Part shown: piece by piece, positions 54,430-62,822 of the stretch
Numbering within the stretch: position 1 is the first letter of the stretch
Layout of the letters: each line of letters begins with the position of its first letter
DNA from: Psychrobacter fulvigenes
GTDB lineage: Bacteria > Pseudomonadota > Gammaproteobacteria > Pseudomonadales > Moraxellaceae
NCBI RefSeq assembly: GCF_904846155.1
Contig: NZ_CAJGZP010000001.1
Coordinates: 1,488,001 to 1,552,000 of the forward strand
Length of the DNA stretch: 64,000 nucleotides
Direction of reading: 5' to 3'
The notes under the pieces: generated by a model
The model's database searches: none
Seen by the model: the letters and a program-made list of their open reading frames with translations, nothing else
What the model was told of the DNA's origin: nothing
Position numbers and translations under genes: made by a program

Positions 54430-55193
54430 AAGAATAGCTCGAAGATAATGAATAAAAAGTAACCCAAGTACAGAGCATTAGCACATTAATTGGTAATATA
54501 AACGACATATCATAGCTATCTTATTTAGATATCCTTTATAATCTATGACGTGATGACTGCATCATGTACATTTTAACCAATTTTTCAATTAATTAAAATG
54601 ATATAAAACAAATCATTTATACGTTTTTGGCATTTATAAAAACCTCAAGCGATATACAACTGAGATATAAGCGAGATATCGAGAAAAAAACATGAGTTTG
54701 TTTACAATCTGCCTGTATATGTAACCCTTGATACGTCAACTCACAAAGTATAACAACATAGAGCCCTAGGTAATATAACTACTACTGAGTTATGTGACAA
54801 ATCATAGTATAATCAATGTATTAAATAAGCGAAAACCTCTAATACTTGATTGCACGATTTCTCATAGATGGCTTTATGTATATGATTGGCTGTTACGCGA
54901 ACAATAATAAAACCGTTCCGATAAGAAGCTGTCAGTCGATGCGTATTTCTCTTTGATACCGCTGAGTTACTTTGGGAGTATCGTGTAACCGAATTTCGAT
55001 GTTTGGCGGGTTCAAGTAGTAATTATTACAATACCTATGCAATCTTTACATAATGGTAAATAAAATGTGCGTATATAGGGGTGACTTTTTGAGCCAAAAT
55101 TGTTTTAATCGCCTCAACAAAATGATTGTTTGAAAATACAATAAGACAATCTTTTTTTGTGGGCTAGATATTTCATACTTTAGGAGAACACAG
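54430..55193. other. Long intergenic region upstream of the CarO-like gene
   Basis: 764 bp without a credible ORF. AAATGAT (54596-54602) and ATCATTT (54612-54618) form an inverted repeat 167-190 bases upstream of the IclR-type gene and could be an operator. The rest is AT-rich and presumably contains promoters for the IclR-type gene and the CarO-like gene, but no strong hexamer pair was identified. A long 5' leader or small RNA for the outer membrane protein gene is possible; nothing in the sequence proves it. Confidence 0.4.
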
Positions 55194-56063
55194 ATGAAAC
55201 TTATTAAATTAACTGCTATTTCTGCTGCTGTTTTGGCATCAACTGCTGCACTAGCAGCTGAGCCAGTTGTCGTCGTTGATGGTAACGACGCAGTGGTATA
55301 CGAAGCTGAGCCAGTTGCTGTTGCTTATGAAGCAGAACCTGCTAATGCTGGCATGATGGGCAAAACTGCGGGTGCTGTCCGTAACACGACGGGCGCTGTC
55401 GTTGGTGGTACCAAGACTTTCTTTAACACGGCTGTAAACCCAGCATCTGTTAGTGCTGAGATCGGTACACTAGGTTATGGTGCCAACATCGCTTGGTCGC
55501 TAAACGATAAGGTTGAACTACAAGCTGGTTGGGCAGGTGGTGATGTCTCTGATATCAAAGACAATTTTGATGTAAATGATATCGAATATGATATTGATGA
55601 CGCTGACTTTAGCAACCCATACCTAGGCGTACAGGTACGTCCAGCAGCGAACTGGTTTACCATGGGCGCGGGTATCATCGTTCCTGACAATGATATCGAA
55701 GTAACCGCTAATGCCACAGGTCCAAACTATAGAATTAATAATGTCGATTATAATTATGAGGATACAGGCTCGTTATCAGGTACAATAGAGCATCGTAACA
55801 AGCTAGCGCCTTATCTAACAGTTGGTTTCCGTCCAAACATCGGGAACAATTGGGGTGTGTTCGGTGAAGTTGGTGCGGCTTACCTAGGTAAAACAGACGC
55901 TACAGTAACTGCAAGTGGGTCAGGTCCAGTTAGAGTTACAGGTGGCTCAACTACTACTGTCGATGCCAGTGAAGTCGCTGCTATTGCGCAGCAAGAGCTA
56001 GAAGATAAAAACTGGTTAGAGTGGATGCCAATTGTTAAAGTTGGTGCAACTTACCGCTTCTAA
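55194..56063 (+). CDS. CarO-like outer membrane beta-barrel protein
   Basis: A 289-residue outer membrane protein. The signal peptide (about 1-21, ending AALAA) is followed by an acidic, Ala/Val/Glu-rich segment and a Gly/Ala-rich stretch (about 50-80), then a beta barrel ending TYRF. Several blocks resemble Acinetobacter CarO: IGTLGYGANIAW near 91, GNNWGVFGEVGAAYLG near 217, and the end EWMPIVKVGATYRF. CarO forms an ornithine/basic amino acid channel and its loss contributes to carbapenem resistance in Acinetobacter. The function here is inferred from resemblance only. AGGAGAACACAG precedes the ATG; a strong terminator follows. Confidence 0.7.
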   Translation: MKLIKLTAISAAVLASTAALAAEPVVVVDGNDAVVYEAEPVAVAYEAEPANAGMMGKTAGAVRNTTGAVVGGTKTFFNTAVNPASVSAEIGTLGYGANIAWSLNDKVELQAGWAGGDVSDIKDNFDVNDIEYDIDDADFSNPYLGVQVRPAANWFTMGAGIIVPDNDIEVTANATGPNYRINNVDYNYEDTGSLSGTIEHRNKLAPYLTVGFRPNIGNNWGVFGEVGAAYLGKTDATVTASGSGPVRVTGGSTTTVDASEVAAIAQQELEDKNWLEWMPIVKVGATYRF

Positions 56064-56105
56064 GCTAATCACAGTCTAAGTACTGTCATTAGTTAGCAAA
56101 AAAAG

Positions 56106-56132
56106 AACGACCCTTTTTAGGGTCGTTTTTTT
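56106..56132 (+). terminator. Intrinsic terminator after the CarO-like gene
   Basis: AACGACCCT (56106-56114) pairs with AGGGTCGTT (56119-56127) and is followed by further T residues. Confidence 0.88.
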
Positions 56133-56427
56133 ATGTCTATAGATTTTAATTTTTATAGATTAATAGCGTAGACCATCATGACGCGCTATAGAGTTATGGA
56201 ACTTATCATTGTACATGGTATGACATGCCTATATTAAAGCCATTGTATGCAGGCTATTTAAGCTCACACTGTCTTACTGTGTATAGTATTTCTAGCATCA
56301 CCACCATATTGCTGTACATTTCATAAAGTAAGCATGAGTAACTTTTAGTAAGTTTTTGTTCTTTTGATGGTTTAGTATCATTTGGGTCGTTATATTGCTC
56401 GGCTACAATTTTTATCCTGTGGTTACT
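56133..56427. other. Intergenic region before the small membrane protein pair
   Basis: 295 bp, AT-rich, between the CarO-like terminator and the first small paralogue. I see no ORF with a ribosome site, no RNA gene and no repeat. Confidence 0.4.
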
Positions 56428-56646
56428 ATGCTTGATGACATTGAGTGTAATGATACTGAAAAAATATATCTATATTGTAATTATGTAGGCAGAGAGGTAT
56501 TGCATACTCGCCAGCGTACTCACATAAGATGGTCATTGCTCTTGTTCCAATTAATCATCACTGGCGGTTTATGGAGCCTTGTGGTTCTTCACCATTATCT
56601 GTTTAAGAGATCGTGGAAATGTACCGCCTGTGGACAGAGACAATAG
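56428..56646 (+). CDS. Small membrane protein with CxxC (paralogue 1)
   Basis: A 72-residue protein starting at ATG 56428; a TTG at 56395 gives a longer form, but neither has a good ribosome site. The layout is an acidic N-terminus, YCNYVGREVLHTRQRT (about 15-30), one hydrophobic segment (LLLFQLIITGGLWSLVVL, about 35-52) and a C-terminal WKCTACGQ. The N-terminal Cys residues and the C-terminal CxxC suggest a zinc site split across the membrane segment. It is clearly related to 56879-57085. I do not recognise the family. Confidence 0.6.
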   Translation: MLDDIECNDTEKIYLYCNYVGREVLHTRQRTHIRWSLLLFQLIITGGLWSLVVLHHYLFKRSWKCTACGQRQ

Positions 56647-56878
56647 AGTGAGCACTTTGTCTGTATTTGAGCCGATTATGGTCTTATGACTTTTTGATAA
56701 ATGTGCCACACGCGCATAAAAATCTCTGCTATACATCAGCTCTAAAATCTCACTGCTAAAACATCAATTAATTCGTATATATGGAATGAAGAATTAATTT
56801 TGTTATAAGAATAGACTAAATTCGGTTCTATGGATATACTAATATCCTCAACCAACAAAAGTGTATTCTTAAACTGCT

Positions 56879-57085
56879 ATGTGTGATGACATCGAAGAGA
56901 GATACGGGTATTGCGAGATTGTAAATAGAGAGGTAGTGTACACTCGCAAACGCACCAAACAAAACTGGGCATTGATTGTATTTCAGCTACTGATCACTGG
57001 GGGTTTGTGGGTTATTTTTATAGTTCATAATCTGTTGTTTTCTGCACCATGGAAATGCAGTGTTTGTGGGCGAAGGTATTATTAA
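56879..57085 (+). CDS. Small membrane protein with CxxC (paralogue 2)
   Basis: A 68-residue protein sharing the plan of the gene at 56428-56646: YCEIVNREVVYTRKRT, a hydrophobic stretch LIVFQLLITGGLWVIFIV, and a C-terminal WKCSVCGRRYY. About half of the residues match by eye, including FQL-ITGGLW. No clear ribosome site precedes the ATG. The pair, separated by 232 bases, looks like an old tandem duplication. Conservation of both end motifs argues that it is a real coding gene. The function is unknown. Confidence 0.6.
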   Translation: MCDDIEERYGYCEIVNREVVYTRKRTKQNWALIVFQLLITGGLWVIFIVHNLLFSAPWKCSVCGRRYY

Positions 57086-57304
57086 TTAACAAGTCCTCCC
57101 TATCTTAAAGCTATCAGTCGATGGTTTATTATTAAAACTACTTAACATATGTATCATTGTTATCAAAGCGACCCTAGTCAATCCTAAATAAAAGAAGCAT
57201 AACCACCGTAGCGTGCTACTGATATCAATCAATCTATAAATCAACCAATCTTGCTCACCTGTCGTAACTGCTTAACCAAATCAGCTGCTAACAATAATAA
57301 CGGT

Positions 57305-58099
57305 TCAAAAAACGATGATGACCTGTTGGGTCGGCGAAAATACGATTTGATAGCCAGATTCAGGGTGTTCAGAAAATCCGATTGCCGCGCTATTTGACTC
57401 AATATCTAAGTCGCTAATGACAGGCGCGTAGTTCATTCCTAGGCCTTGCGCCAGCGTATACTGATGAACCTTGATAAAGCTCTCTTTTACTTGCCACAAT
57501 AGCTTGGATGCTAGAGGTCGATTTGCCGCTGGTAACAAGTTGAGCTTTGAGATCTCATCAGAATGATAAAATCGCTGCGCTACATGCCACTCCACATCAT
57601 GAGTTTCGATATCGATACCAACCGCACGTCGATAGCTGATCGCGACTGCAACCTTGCTATGTGAACGGTCACCTGAGTGGCTAAAGCATACATAATACCT
57701 GTGCTCTGACAGCTGATAAGGGAACTGTGACTCGTCCAAGGTATCATCAATATCCAGTGTCAAAAGCAGCTGCTGCAGTAGTAAACGCACACCAACACGC
57801 TGCTGCTGGCGTTTATTCTGGGCATCTTTGTGTGCTGATACTGGCTGTTGCTCAGCAACGTATTGCCAAGCAATATTGCTAAGATCAATTAAGGGATTGT
57901 ACTTATTAGCATTGCTGCTATGAGGTGTAGCGGGTACTCGCGGTGTCAAAAAGGGCGATAAATGATGAGCGTGTGTGGGCTGCGCCATTGAGCTAACATC
58001 GGCAGTGGCACACCATGTTGTGGCGTCAAGCTGAGTATATTGAATCCGACTGAGCTTTAGGTTTTGCATAGTCTGTACATATCTATCAGTAAGTTTCAT
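57305..58099 (-). CDS. 4'-phosphopantetheinyl transferase superfamily protein
   Basis: A 264-residue Sfp/AcpT-type enzyme that attaches phosphopantetheine to carrier proteins. The two signature motifs are AVGIDIETHD near 159 and LLWQVKESFIKVHQ near 200-213, giving the Mg2+-binding Asp and Glu. The length and a divergent N-terminal half match the Sfp type rather than AcpS. No polyketide or non-ribosomal peptide genes are in the window, so the target carrier protein is unknown. It lies behind the terminator of the Pal-like gene. Confidence 0.87.
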   Translation of the reverse strand: MKLTDRYVQTMQNLKLSRIQYTQLDATTWCATADVSSMAQPTHAHHLSPFLTPRVPATPHSSNANKYNPLIDLSNIAWQYVAEQQPVSAHKDAQNKRQQQRVGVRLLLQQLLLTLDIDDTLDESQFPYQLSEHRYYVCFSHSGDRSHSKVAVAISYRRAVGIDIETHDVEWHVAQRFYHSDEISKLNLLPAANRPLASKLLWQVKESFIKVHQYTLAQGLGMNYAPVISDLDIESNSAAIGFSEHPESGYQIVFSPTQQVIIVF

Positions 58100-58149
58100 T
58101 AAAACTGCTTAATCAAAAATTTCCATCCAAACCGTTCGATCAAAATAGA

Positions 58150-58183
58150 AAAAGCCTAGCAATATGCGTATTGCTAGGCTTTT
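58150..58183 (-). terminator. Intrinsic terminator after the Pal-like gene
   Basis: A perfect 15-bp stem (58150-58164 with 58169-58183) with a 4-base loop and a U run on the minus strand, 41 bases after the stop. Confidence 0.9.
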
Positions 58184-58223
58184 ATTATATATGCTGTGAG
58201 TGACTAATTGTGATTAAAACACC

Positions 58224-58784
58224 TTAGTAAGACAGCTCAGCGCGGCGGTTTTGGGCATGGGCTTCTTCAGTAGTACCAGTGGTGGCCAGACGCTCTTCAC
58301 CATAGCTGATGACACGGATATTGTTGGCAGGGACGCCTTGGGCAGCTAAGTAACCACTGACAGACTGTGCACGGCGCTCACCAAGTGCCATGTTGTACTC
58401 GCGGCTACCGCGCTCATCAGTGTGACCTGCGATAAGCACGCCTGCTGCTGGGTTTGAGCTGAGCAGACTGGCATGCTGATTTAAGATATTGGCAGCATCT
58501 GCTCTGATATCACTTCTATCAAAATCAAAGTAAACCACAGCTTGTAGATTGTCAGCAGCAGTCACGATGGCATTTGGATTATCGACGATGATAGCGCCGG
58601 TATATCCTGCTTGAACGCCTGGGATACCCAAAGGCGCGACCACAACCTCAGAGGTAGAGCGCTTGGTAGCACACCCTGTAGTGAGTGCTACAGCACTTGA
58701 TAACACAGCCAGCGCTGCGATTTTAGCAAAGCGACTGCTGTTAGAGATAGAGACCAGCTTAGATGAAGTTTGAATAGTTGACAT
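58224..58784 (-). CDS. OmpA-family lipoprotein, Pal-like
   Basis: A 186-residue outer membrane lipoprotein. The signal sequence ends at a slightly off-consensus lipobox (LTTGC, Cys38). A linker is followed by an OmpA-C peptidoglycan-binding domain (about 80-185) with VVYFDFDRSDIR, HTDERGSREYNMALGERRAQSV near 120 and NRRAELSY at the end. The Pal-type pattern (DERGS, NMALGERRA) is clear, but the tol genes normally beside pal are absent and the gene may be a second Pal-like protein. AGGAGCTCGAC precedes the ATG. Confidence 0.88.
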   Translation of the reverse strand: MSTIQTSSKLVSISNSSRFAKIAALAVLSSAVALTTGCATKRSTSEVVVAPLGIPGVQAGYTGAIIVDNPNAIVTAADNLQAVVYFDFDRSDIRADAANILNQHASLLSSNPAAGVLIAGHTDERGSREYNMALGERRAQSVSGYLAAQGVPANNIRVISYGEERLATTGTTEEAHAQNRRAELSY

Positions 58785-58924
58785 GTCGAGCTCCTAAATT
58801 TTTAATCAATTTGTTATTGTTAAAACTGCTTATAAGAAAACCTAGGCAATTGCTACCCATAATAGAATCGTTGTTACGTTATGTAAATAGCATTACTGTA
58901 AATGATGTCAAATTCAAGCAGTTT

Positions 58925-59641
58925 TTACCAACGATGCTTGTCCCAGTTTTCAGGATTGGCCCAATAATCGCTATTCAGCCAGTTAGGCAGTTTTTTATAA
59001 TCATATAAGTTAAATTGCCACAAGGTTAATGATGGCTCTGATCGTGCAGGTGGTAGTGAAGATGTTATGGGTAATTGAGTCTGCTCCAAAAGATCCAGCG
59101 GGGTAAAACCATAGGCGCGCAAGTCTAATGCCTCATCAAGAGCGACGAGCATGTGTGCCGCATACAGATCACGGTAACGCATGAGTAGTGGTATATGCTG
59201 CTGCAGGGTCTCAGCTGATAGGTTTGGTAACCAAAAGCAGGCGAGTTGATGGCGCTGCGGTATCGGCTGCATGGTAAGCTCTTGTAGGGTAAACAAAGCC
59301 GCCTCGTGAACTACATCTTCTTTATCACCATTGACAGCACTATCCTTCTGGTGATGGTTAGCGAGTAGGGGTCGCAACTCGCTGAGTGCTTGTTGATTCT
59401 CTACTGCCCAAAGTAGCTCAGGTATTGGCTTGGCTATAGACTTGGCTAAAGATTGATTATGAGAGGTTTGTGCCGCCTGTCTCGAGTCTTCAGACAAAAT
59501 GTCACATGCTTTGTTAGGATTGTTAGGATTGTTAGGGGTGTTTGGACTGCCGGGCGTGGGCAATAATGCCTGTATATAGTCGTGTAAAAACATTAGGGTA
59601 GTGGTATTCAGGTCGGTAGTGCTTGCCGATCGGTCAGTCAC
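58925..59641 (-). CDS. Hypothetical protein with tandem-repeat Asn-Pro segment
   Basis: A 238-residue soluble protein without signal peptide or membrane helix. Its C-terminal part, TLWQFNLYDYKKLPNWLNSDYWANPENWDKHRW split over about 205-238, is rich in Trp and looks conserved. The N-terminal part contains NPN/NNP repeats encoded by a 9-bp tandem repeat (59511-59537). I recall similar uncharacterised proteins in Moraxellaceae but cannot name a function. The stop is followed by the Pal-like gene about 140 bases downstream on the same strand. Confidence 0.65.
   Translation of the reverse strand: MTDRSASTTDLNTTTLMFLHDYIQALLPTPGSPNTPNNPNNPNKACDILSEDSRQAAQTSHNQSLAKSIAKPIPELLWAVENQQALSELRPLLANHHQKDSAVNGDKEDVVHEAALFTLQELTMQPIPQRHQLACFWLPNLSAETLQQHIPLLMRYRDLYAAHMLVALDEALDLRAYGFTPLDLLEQTQLPITSSLPPARSEPSLTLWQFNLYDYKKLPNWLNSDYWANPENWDKHRW
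59511..59537. repeat. 9-bp tandem repeat inside a coding region
   Basis: Three direct units of TTGTTAGGA (the last ending GGG), with a more degenerate fourth unit at 59538-59546, encode Asn-Pro-Asn repeats in the hypothetical protein at 58925-59641. The in-frame unit length means copy-number change would not break the gene. Confidence 0.85.
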
Positions 59642-59942
59642 AGTGTCTTACCAGTTGGTTAGGGTTTTTGAATATAGCTAGTATAAAATATAAACAGTAG
59701 GTTTGCTGACTGAGTTTCTATACTTTGAGGATGAGTAGTCTTTGGCTTTTGCAGCCATTAAGTCTTAACGGCTATTGAAGTTTGACAATATTAGGCCAAT
59801 CTAGCATTAGAGTTGAGTATCATGTAGCCTATGGCTCAACACTCATATTTTGTATTGTAAAAATAACAGTATTGCATGAACAGCCACAAAAAAATCACAA
59901 CCCAACAGTCCCAAAAAAACAGCCAAAATAATAGGAATACCC
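59642..59942. other. Intergenic region upstream of pepN
   Basis: 301 bp separating the divergent hypothetical gene and pepN. A TTGACA at 59782-59787 is a possible -35 but has no good -10 at the right distance. GTTGAG and CTCAAC near 59812-59840 form a weak inverted repeat. Nothing else was recognised. Confidence 0.4.
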
Positions 59943-62585
59943 ATGTCTATCACTGCAACCGATGCCCCAGCTATCAATACTAGTATCAATCCAGAACTGC
60001 CTGATGTACCGCCACATGCTCCAAAGAAGATCCATCTAAAAGACTATCAGCGACCAAGCTATGATGTAGATACGGTCGATTTAGACATTAGGATTTTTGA
60101 CGATCATGCGCTGGTAGATAGCAAGCTGGTTATGAATCGTCAGGCAGCAGGCGATTTGGTGCTATATGGTGAAGATGTAGAGCTGCTAAACATAAAGATC
60201 AACGGCGAAACGCTTAGCGCTGACCGTTACAGCCAACATGATGGCAAGCTGACGATTACCGATGCGCCTGAGCAGTTAACGGTGCAGCTGCAAGTACGGA
60301 TTTGTCCGCAGACGAATACGGCACTGGAAGGTCTATACATGGCTGGTACTGGTAGCGAGACCATGTTTGTCAGTCAGTGTGAGCCAGAAGGCTTTCGCAA
60401 GATTACCTTTTATCCTGATCGTCCTGATGTGCTTGCAATCTTTACCACGCGCCTTGAGGCCGATAAGCGCTATCCAACATTACTCGCCAATGGTAATTTA
60501 ATCGAGCAGGGTGATGTCGCTGATGCACCAGAGCGCCATTATGCTATCTGGCATGACCCGACCAATAAGCCAAGCTATCTGTTTGGCTGTGTGGTGGCAG
60601 ACTTGGATGTGCTTACGGATCACTATACGACCAGTGAAGGTCGCGAAGTGACACTTGAGCTATATGCAAAAACCGAAGACATCGATAAATGCCATGTCGG
60701 TATGCAGGCACTCAAAGACGCCATGGAGTGGGATGAGGTCAATTATGGCCGCGCCTATGATTTGGATCGTTATATGATTGTAGCGGTCAGTCAGTTCAAT
60801 ATGGGGGCGATGGAAAATAAGGGCTTAAATATCTTTAATACCGCCTGTGTCTTGTCTAGCCCTGAAACCACGACGGATACACGCAGCTTCAATGTCAAAG
60901 CGGTCATCGCTCATGAGTACTTTCATAACTGGACAGGCAACCGCATTACCTGCCGCGACTGGTTTCAGCTGTGCCTAAAAGAAGGCTTGACCGTCTATCG
61001 CGATCAGTCGTTTTCAGCAGATCATCAATCAAGCGCGGTGCAGCGTATTGATGATGTCGCTACTTTACGTGCCCATCAGTTTGCAGAGGATGCAGGGCCG
61101 CTTGCGCATCCAGTGCGCCCAGAGAGCTTTGTGGAAATCAATAACTTCTATACCACAACCATCTATGAGAAAGGCGCGGAAATCGTACGCATGTTGGCCA
61201 ATACTTTAGGCCCAGAAAAGTTCCGCCAAGGGACCGATGAATACTTCCGTCGTTATGATGGGCAAGCGGTGACGGTTGAGGACTTTTTATCTGCATTGAG
61301 TATTGCTGATAATAAAGTCGAAGACTTTATCCATTGGTACCGTCAGCCGGGCACGCCAGTCGTTTCAGGTCATCAAAACTATGACAGCCAGACGCAAACA
61401 CTAACCATTACTTTGAGTCAGCAGACGCGTCATGTACCTGGGTTTGATGCTCCAAAGCCCTTGCCAATTCCTGTTGCAACGGCGCTGTTTGACTCAGATT
61501 CTGGAGCTATTATTAGTGAACGTATGTTATTGCTGGAGCAAGCTGAGCAAAGCTTTAGCTTTGAAGGTGTGAGCAGTGAACCTATCGTCTCATTACTGCG
61601 CGATTTTAGTGCGCCAGTGCAGCTCAATTATGACTATCAAGATGAAGACTTGGCGTTTTTGCTCAAACATGAGACCAATGGCTTTAACCGCTGGCAAGTG
61701 ACACAGCTACTGGTCAATCGTATCTTACTACAAAATCATAACCCTAGCGTTTATTTACAAGCGCTGGCCGATACCTTGCCACAGCTAGCCATAGAAGATG
61801 CAATGTTGGCGGCGCGTTTGCTCGATATCCCCTCAGCACGTGAACTGGCTTCTGCCATTCATAAAGATTATGACCCAGAATTAATCAAACAGCAGCGCGA
61901 TGGCTTGTATCAACAAGTCGCAGATTCGTTAGCCGAGCAGTGGATGGCGCTCTATGAGCAGCTACCGATACAGGCCTATGAAGATAGCCCTGAAGCGCGC
62001 GGCGCACGTGCCTTGCGTAATGTGATATTAGATATGGCTTTGACGGCTAACGTTGCCAATGCGGCTGAGTGGGCGCAGCAGCAGTATGAGAATGCTGGCT
62101 GTATGACTGAGCGTTTTGGTGCGCTAAAAGCAATGGTCGATCATCAGGTTGCCAGCGCAAATGATTATTTGGCTGATTTTTATGAGCGCTTTCAAGAGGA
62201 TGACTTAGTCATTGATCTGTGGTTTAGCGTGCAAGCATCTGCTGATAAGGTCAATACTGATGATATTACAGCGCTGCTCAATCATGCAGACTTTGATTGG
62301 AACACACCCAATCGTGTGCGCTCAGTGATCAGTGCCTTTACTACGCAGCCCACTGTTCTATGGACATCAGAAGGCTTGGATATCTATACCGATGTGATTC
62401 AAAGGCTCGATGAGGCCAACCCTGTGCTAGCTTCACGGTTATTACAGGTGCTCGCGCGTTGGTATACTTTGATTGAACCACGTCGTCAAATGGCACAGGA
62501 GCAATTAATAGAGCTGCAAAAACAAGCGTCATCAAAGCATGTGCTTGAGAGCTTAGATAGCGTGCTAGGGGCAGCGAAGAGTTAA
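59943..62585 (+). CDS. pepN: Aminopeptidase N
   Basis: An 880-residue M1-family zinc aminopeptidase that degrades peptides in the cytoplasm. The exopeptidase motif GAMEN (288-292) and the zinc motif HEYFH (324-328) are present. The N-terminal beta domain, catalytic domain, Ig-like domain (from about 450) and C-terminal helical domain follow in the standard order. Length matches E. coli PepN (about 870). AGGAATACCC precedes the ATG and a terminator follows. Confidence 0.97.
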   Translation: MSITATDAPAINTSINPELPDVPPHAPKKIHLKDYQRPSYDVDTVDLDIRIFDDHALVDSKLVMNRQAAGDLVLYGEDVELLNIKINGETLSADRYSQHDGKLTITDAPEQLTVQLQVRICPQTNTALEGLYMAGTGSETMFVSQCEPEGFRKITFYPDRPDVLAIFTTRLEADKRYPTLLANGNLIEQGDVADAPERHYAIWHDPTNKPSYLFGCVVADLDVLTDHYTTSEGREVTLELYAKTEDIDKCHVGMQALKDAMEWDEVNYGRAYDLDRYMIVAVSQFNMGAMENKGLNIFNTACVLSSPETTTDTRSFNVKAVIAHEYFHNWTGNRITCRDWFQLCLKEGLTVYRDQSFSADHQSSAVQRIDDVATLRAHQFAEDAGPLAHPVRPESFVEINNFYTTTIYEKGAEIVRMLANTLGPEKFRQGTDEYFRRYDGQAVTVEDFLSALSIADNKVEDFIHWYRQPGTPVVSGHQNYDSQTQTLTITLSQQTRHVPGFDAPKPLPIPVATALFDSDSGAIISERMLLLEQAEQSFSFEGVSSEPIVSLLRDFSAPVQLNYDYQDEDLAFLLKHETNGFNRWQVTQLLVNRILLQNHNPSVYLQALADTLPQLAIEDAMLAARLLDIPSARELASAIHKDYDPELIKQQRDGLYQQVADSLAEQWMALYEQLPIQAYEDSPEARGARALRNVILDMALTANVANAAEWAQQQYENAGCMTERFGALKAMVDHQVASANDYLADFYERFQEDDLVIDLWFSVQASADKVNTDDITALLNHADFDWNTPNRVRSVISAFTTQPTVLWTSEGLDIYTDVIQRLDEANPVLASRLLQVLARWYTLIEPRRQMAQEQLIELQKQASSKHVLESLDSVLGAAKS

Positions 62586-62626
62586 TCTATGGGCAGATAT
62601 TGACGTTTTGAGATGTTGAGTATTAA

Positions 62627-62660
62627 AAAAAGCTAAACTGGTTCGCTGGTTTAGCTTTTT
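62627..62660 (+). terminator. Intrinsic terminator after pepN
   Basis: AAAAAGCTAAAC (62627-62638) pairs with GTTTAGCTTTTT (62649-62660) around a 10-base loop. Confidence 0.88.
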
Positions 62661-62822
62661 AAATGCCCATTATTTAATAACCTTTGAATTAAAGCTATAC
62701 TGATAGTGTGGATTTAGTTATTCTAAGAACACCTTGTAGATAAATCAGCACACCCTCCAAAATCTGGTTGATATCCTTTTATCAGATGTCTCTTTTATCC
62801 AGCAACAAAAGGCATGTGTGGC

